From an uncultured Bryobacteraceae bacterium (GTDB lineage: Bacteria > Acidobacteriota > Terriglobia > Bryobacterales > Bryobacteraceae), in NCBI GenBank assembly GCA_937921835.1, contig CAKZVG010000698.1:1-8785 (forward strand): 8,785 bases of DNA, given 5' to 3'. Position 1 is the stretch's first letter. The number at the start of each line of letters is the position of its first letter. Positions 5,774-8,785 of this stretch are shown piece after piece. Made by a program: the position numbers and the translations under genes. A model generated the notes under the pieces. It was not told where the DNA came from. It worked only from the letters and a program-made list of their open reading frames with translations, and made no database searches.

Positions 5774-7234
5774 ATGCCGGAAGCAAAGCTCGACTCCGCG
5801 GTGGGCGCGCCATCCGCCACCGATTCCTCCCAGCGGCCCAAGTTCGCCCGCCTGGCGGTGCTGGTGGGGATCTACTTCGCCATCGTGTGGCTGTTGCCAC
5901 GGCCCGAGAGCGTGACGCCGCCAGGCTGGCGGCTGTTCGCGATCTTCGCCGCCACTATCGCGGGATTGATCCTTCAGCCGGTGCCGGGCGGCGCGCTGGT
6001 GTTAATGGCGGTCACGCTGGCGGCGCTGGTGGGCGGACTGACGATCCAGGAAGCGCTGGCTGGCTACGCCGACACTACCGTCTGGCTGGTGATGGCCGCG
6101 TTTTTCATCTCCCGGGCGCTGATCAACACCGGGCTGGCGCGGCGGATCGCGTTGTTTTTCGTGCGCCTGTTCGGCAAGAGCTCGCTCGGGATTTGTTACT
6201 CCTTGTCGCTCTCGGACATGATCCTGGCGACCATCATTCCCTCCAACGGCGCGCGTTCCGGGGGCGTGATTCTGCCCATCGTGCGCTCGATCGCCGAGTT
6301 GTACGGATCGTCGCCCGGAGCGACCGCGGCGCTGCTCGGGTCCTTCCTGATGACGGCCGTCTACCAGGGCATCTGCGTGACGGCGGCGATGTTCTTCACC
6401 GGACAGGCAAGCAATCCCCTGGCGGCGCAGATCGCCGGCCAGATGGGTTACCCGATCAACTGGGCGAGTTGGTTCGCGGCGGGCATTGTTCCGGGGCTAT
6501 GCTCGCTGGCCCTGGTCCCGCCGCTGGTGATGCGGCTCAACCCGCCGCAGATCCGCCACACCCCCGAAGCCTCCGAGTTCGCGACGCGCGAGTTGAAAGC
6601 GATGGGCCGCATGAAAGGCCGCGAGATCGTTCTCGCCGTCACCTTCGCCGCCGTGTGCGGCATGTGGGTCACCTCGGGCTGGCACGGCGTGGACATCACC
6701 ATCACCGCGCTGCTCGGAAGCGTGGCCCTGCTGCTTACCGGCGTGCTGCGCTGGGAGGACGTCAAGGGTGAACGCGCGGCCTGGGACATCTTCATCTGGT
6801 ATGGCGGCTTGCTGCGCCTCGGCAAGGCGCTGAACGACACCGGCGTCACCACCGAGTTCGCCAAGGCAATAGGAGGCGTTTTCGGGGGAGCCACCTGGCC
6901 CGTTCTGCTGGCCGCAGCGCTGCTGATCTACTTCTACGCGCACTATGGATTCGCCAGCATCACGGCGCACATCCTGGCCATGTACCCGCCCTTCGTGGCG
7001 GTGCTGGTCGCCAAGGACGCGCCCATCGGCCTGGTGATGTTTTCCTTCGCCTGCTTCACGAATCTGGCCGCAGGCCTGACCAACTACGGCACCACCCCCT
7101 CGCCGATGTTCTTCGCCCACGATTACGTCCCCTTCCGGCGCTGGTGGTATGTCGGCTTCGTGGTCTCGCTGGCCAACATCGCCATCTGGTCGACGGTGGG
7201 CTTCGCCTGGTGGAAGCTGATCGGGATCTGGTAG
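5774..7234 (+). CDS. DASS/SLC13-type divalent anion:Na+ symporter (CitT/YbhI-like)
   Basis: Inner-membrane carrier of 486 residues with about 12-14 hydrophobic segments. The family (CitT, TtdT, YbhI, plastid 2-oxoglutarate/malate translocators, VcINDY) moves di- and tricarboxylates such as malate, succinate, oxoglutarate or citrate, coupled to Na+ or by exchange. PPGWRLFAIFAATIAG opens the first repeat. The first clamshell motif is SNGARSGGVILPI (from Ser157), where SNT is usual. The second, TNYGTTPSP (436-444), matches the Txx-G-xxPxP form of CitT-like members. The end, with paired Trp-Trp before and after the last helix and WWKLIGIW at the terminus, is also typical of this subgroup. ATG 5774 is preferred over GTG 5753 because the -10 hexamer overlaps the latter's reading. 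The substrate cannot be told from sequence. It is divergent from the PEP-CTERM gene and convergent with ftsK, so it is probably transcribed alone. Confidence 0.9.
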   Translation: MPEAKLDSAVGAPSATDSSQRPKFARLAVLVGIYFAIVWLLPRPESVTPPGWRLFAIFAATIAGLILQPVPGGALVLMAVTLAALVGGLTIQEALAGYADTTVWLVMAAFFISRALINTGLARRIALFFVRLFGKSSLGICYSLSLSDMILATIIPSNGARSGGVILPIVRSIAELYGSSPGATAALLGSFLMTAVYQGICVTAAMFFTGQASNPLAAQIAGQMGYPINWASWFAAGIVPGLCSLALVPPLVMRLNPPQIRHTPEASEFATRELKAMGRMKGREIVLAVTFAAVCGMWVTSGWHGVDITITALLGSVALLLTGVLRWEDVKGERAAWDIFIWYGGLLRLGKALNDTGVTTEFAKAIGGVFGGATWPVLLAAALLIYFYAHYGFASITAHILAMYPPFVAVLVAKDAPIGLVMFSFACFTNLAAGLTNYGTTPSPMFFAHDYVPFRRWWYVGFVVSLANIAIWSTVGFAWWKLIGIW

Positions 7235-7244
7235 CGGGGCGGGG

Positions 7245-8785
7245 CTAGCGCACCTGTTCCTCGATCTCGTCGAGCCAGTCCGGCCGCTTCAACACCTCGC
7301 GCGGCCGCGGCCCGTCCGGTGGCCCGATGATGCCGTCGCGGTACATCATGTCGAGGATGCGCGCCGCGCGGCCGTAGCCCAGCTTCAGCCGGCGCTGGAG
7401 CGTCGAGGTGGACGCCTTGCCCATCTCCAGCACCACCCGCACCGCGTCCTGGTACATGGGATCCTCGGCGCCGTTGAACTCCTCGCCCTCGACCGCTTCG
7501 CCGTCCTCGGCGGGCGGCGCCATCAGGTAGGTCGCGTCGTATTCCGGCTGCGCCTGGTTCTTCCAGAACTCGACCACGCGGTTGATCTCCGCCTCGGTGA
7601 CCAGCGGACCGTGCACGCGCACCAGGCGCGAGGAGCCGGGCGGCAGGAACAGCATGTCGCCCTTGCCGAGCAGATGCTCGGCGCCCATCACATCGAGGAT
7701 GGTGCGCGAATCGACCCGCGTGGCGACCCGGAAGCTGATGCGCGCCGGGAAGTTCGCCTTGATCAGCCCGGTGATGACGTCCACGCTCGGGCGCTGCGTC
7801 GCCAGCACCAGGTGCATGCCCACCGCGCGGGCCATCTGCGCCAGCCGGATGACCGTCTCCTCGACGTTGGCCCGCTCCACCATCATCAGGTCGGCCAGCT
7901 CGTCGATCAGGATCAGCACGTACGGCAGCGGCTTCAACTCCTCGTCCTCGTCCGCCGCTCCGGTCAGGGCGAACAGCTCGCGCGGGGTGGCGCGCAGCCG
8001 CTCCACTTTCTTGTTGTACTGGTCGATGTTGCGCACGCCTTGCGAGGCCAGCAGCTTGAGCCGCCGCTCCATTTCGAGCACCGCGTTGCGCAGCGCGTTG
8101 GCGGCTTTCTTGGCGTCCGTGATGACCGGCGTCAGCAGGTGCGGGATCCCCTCGTAGATGCCGAGTTCCACCCGCTTGGGATCCACCATGATCATGCGCA
8201 CCTCCTCCGGCGTGGACTTGTAGAGGACCGACATGATCAGCGAATTCAGCATGACGCTCTTTCCCGACCCGGTCGAACCGGCGATGAGCAGGTGCGGCAT
8301 CGACTCCAGCGCCGCCACCTTGATGCGCCCGGCCACGTCCTTGCCGAGCGTGATGGTCAGCCGCTGCGGCGATTGCTCGAACTCCTCGGACTCGAGGATC
8401 TGGCGCAGCGCGATCACCTCGCGCTTCTTGTTCGGCACCTCGATGCCCACGGTGGGCTTGCCCGGAATGCGCTGGATGAGGATGGATTCGGCCTGAAGAC
8501 CCAGGCACAGGTCTTCCGACAGCGTCGTGATGCGGCTGTACTTGATGCCCGCCTCGGGCTTGAACTCGAAGGTCGTGACCACCGGCCCGGGGTTGATCTG
8601 CACCACGTTGCCGAGCACGTTGAACTCTTCGAACTTGGACTTCACGCGGGCGGCGATTTCGTGCAGTTCCTGGCTATCGTAAGCTGGTCTTCCGCTGGGC
8701 TCATTGAGCAGGCTGGTGGGAGGAAGACGGAACTCCACCGGCGCGCTTTCCCGCTCCGCTTCCGGCTCCGGTTCCGGTTCGGGCT
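7245..8785 (-). CDS. ftsK: DNA translocase FtsK/SpoIIIE, C-terminal part (start outside window)
   Basis: Septum-located ATPase that pumps DNA during chromosome segregation and directs dimer resolution at dif. The window holds about 510 residues: an acidic Pro-Glu repeat linker at the right edge (8739-8785), the alpha domain of the motor with VVTTFEF and SILIQRIPGK, the RecA-like beta domain with Walker A GSTGSGKS (8256-8279), MVDPKRVELG, Walker B LILIDELADL (Asp-Glu at 7899-7904) and TQRPSVDVITG (7767-7799), and the C-terminal gamma winged-helix domain (about 7290-7470, with LQRRLKLGYGRAARI) that reads orienting sequences on DNA. The N-terminal membrane domain should lie beyond 8785. The GTG at 8738 is internal, since the frame stays open through the linker to the edge. 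Its TAG lies 10 bp from the stop of the convergent transporter gene. All motor motifs look intact. Confidence 0.95.
   Translation of the reverse strand, partial: PEPEPEPEAERESAPVEFRLPPTSLLNEPSGRPAYDSQELHEIAARVKSKFEEFNVLGNVVQINPGPVVTTFEFKPEAGIKYSRITTLSEDLCLGLQAESILIQRIPGKPTVGIEVPNKKREVIALRQILESEEFEQSPQRLTITLGKDVAGRIKVAALESMPHLLIAGSTGSGKSVMLNSLIMSVLYKSTPEEVRMIMVDPKRVELGIYEGIPHLLTPVITDAKKAANALRNAVLEMERRLKLLASQGVRNIDQYNKKVERLRATPRELFALTGAADEDEELKPLPYVLILIDELADLMMVERANVEETVIRLAQMARAVGMHLVLATQRPSVDVITGLIKANFPARISFRVATRVDSRTILDVMGAEHLLGKGDMLFLPPGSSRLVRVHGPLVTEAEINRVVEFWKNQAQPEYDATYLMAPPAEDGEAVEGEEFNGAEDPMYQDAVRVVLEMGKASTSTLQRRLKLGYGRAARILDMMYRDGIIGPPDGPRPREVLKRPDWLDEIEEQVR

Noticed and set aside
7123..8508. 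A 461-codon open frame on the - strand over ftsK
   Set aside because: It is an out-of-frame reading of ftsK, whose true frame carries all motor motifs.
8736..8738. GTG as the start of ftsK
   Set aside because: The frame continues through a Pro-Glu linker to the edge, and FtsK needs an N-terminal membrane domain, so this codon is internal.

Overview
The window is GC-rich (roughly two thirds G+C by eye) bacterial chromosome. It holds four complete or nearly complete protein genes, one gene running off the right edge, one decayed gene, and a possible gene tail at the left edge. A PEP-CTERM protein built from HAF repeats and an ArgRS with an SGR-x-GLG-x-KADDL signature next to ordinary housekeeping genes suggest an Acidobacteriota-like organism, possibly the Bryobacter/Solibacter side. 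That placement is inferred from protein style only; no rRNA or other marker is present.

Layout, left to right. Bases 1-76 may hold the tail of a gene on the + strand that overlaps the region upstream of a glycogen branching enzyme gene (glgB, +, ending at 2012). Converging on it from the right is a short decayed gene (2047-2371, -). This is the remnant of a secreted di-heme cytochrome c peroxidase/MauG-type protein that keeps its ribosome binding site and the start of a signal peptide but has lost its middle, its frame, a heme cysteine and its HDG region. Upstream of it on the same strand are arginyl-tRNA synthetase (argS, 2415-4367, -) and a secreted HAF-repeat PEP-CTERM protein (4446-5525, -). 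A 248-bp divergent intergenic region then leads to a DASS/CitT-type divalent anion:sodium symporter (5774-7234, +). This gene converges, with only 10 bp between stop codons, on the motor and gamma domains of the DNA translocase FtsK (7245 to beyond 8785, -).

The genes look like neighbours rather than one pathway: glycogen synthesis, translation, cell surface, carboxylate transport and chromosome segregation. argS and the transporter both lack a clear Shine-Dalgarno sequence and have a -10-like hexamer ending exactly nine bases before the start codon, which suggests leaderless or nearly leaderless mRNAs. The PEP-CTERM gene and the decayed gene have good Shine-Dalgarno sequences instead.

I found no RNA gene, CRISPR array, insertion sequence, phage gene or defence system. 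The most informative unannotated item is the peroxidase pseudogene. I see no convincing new multi-gene system here.
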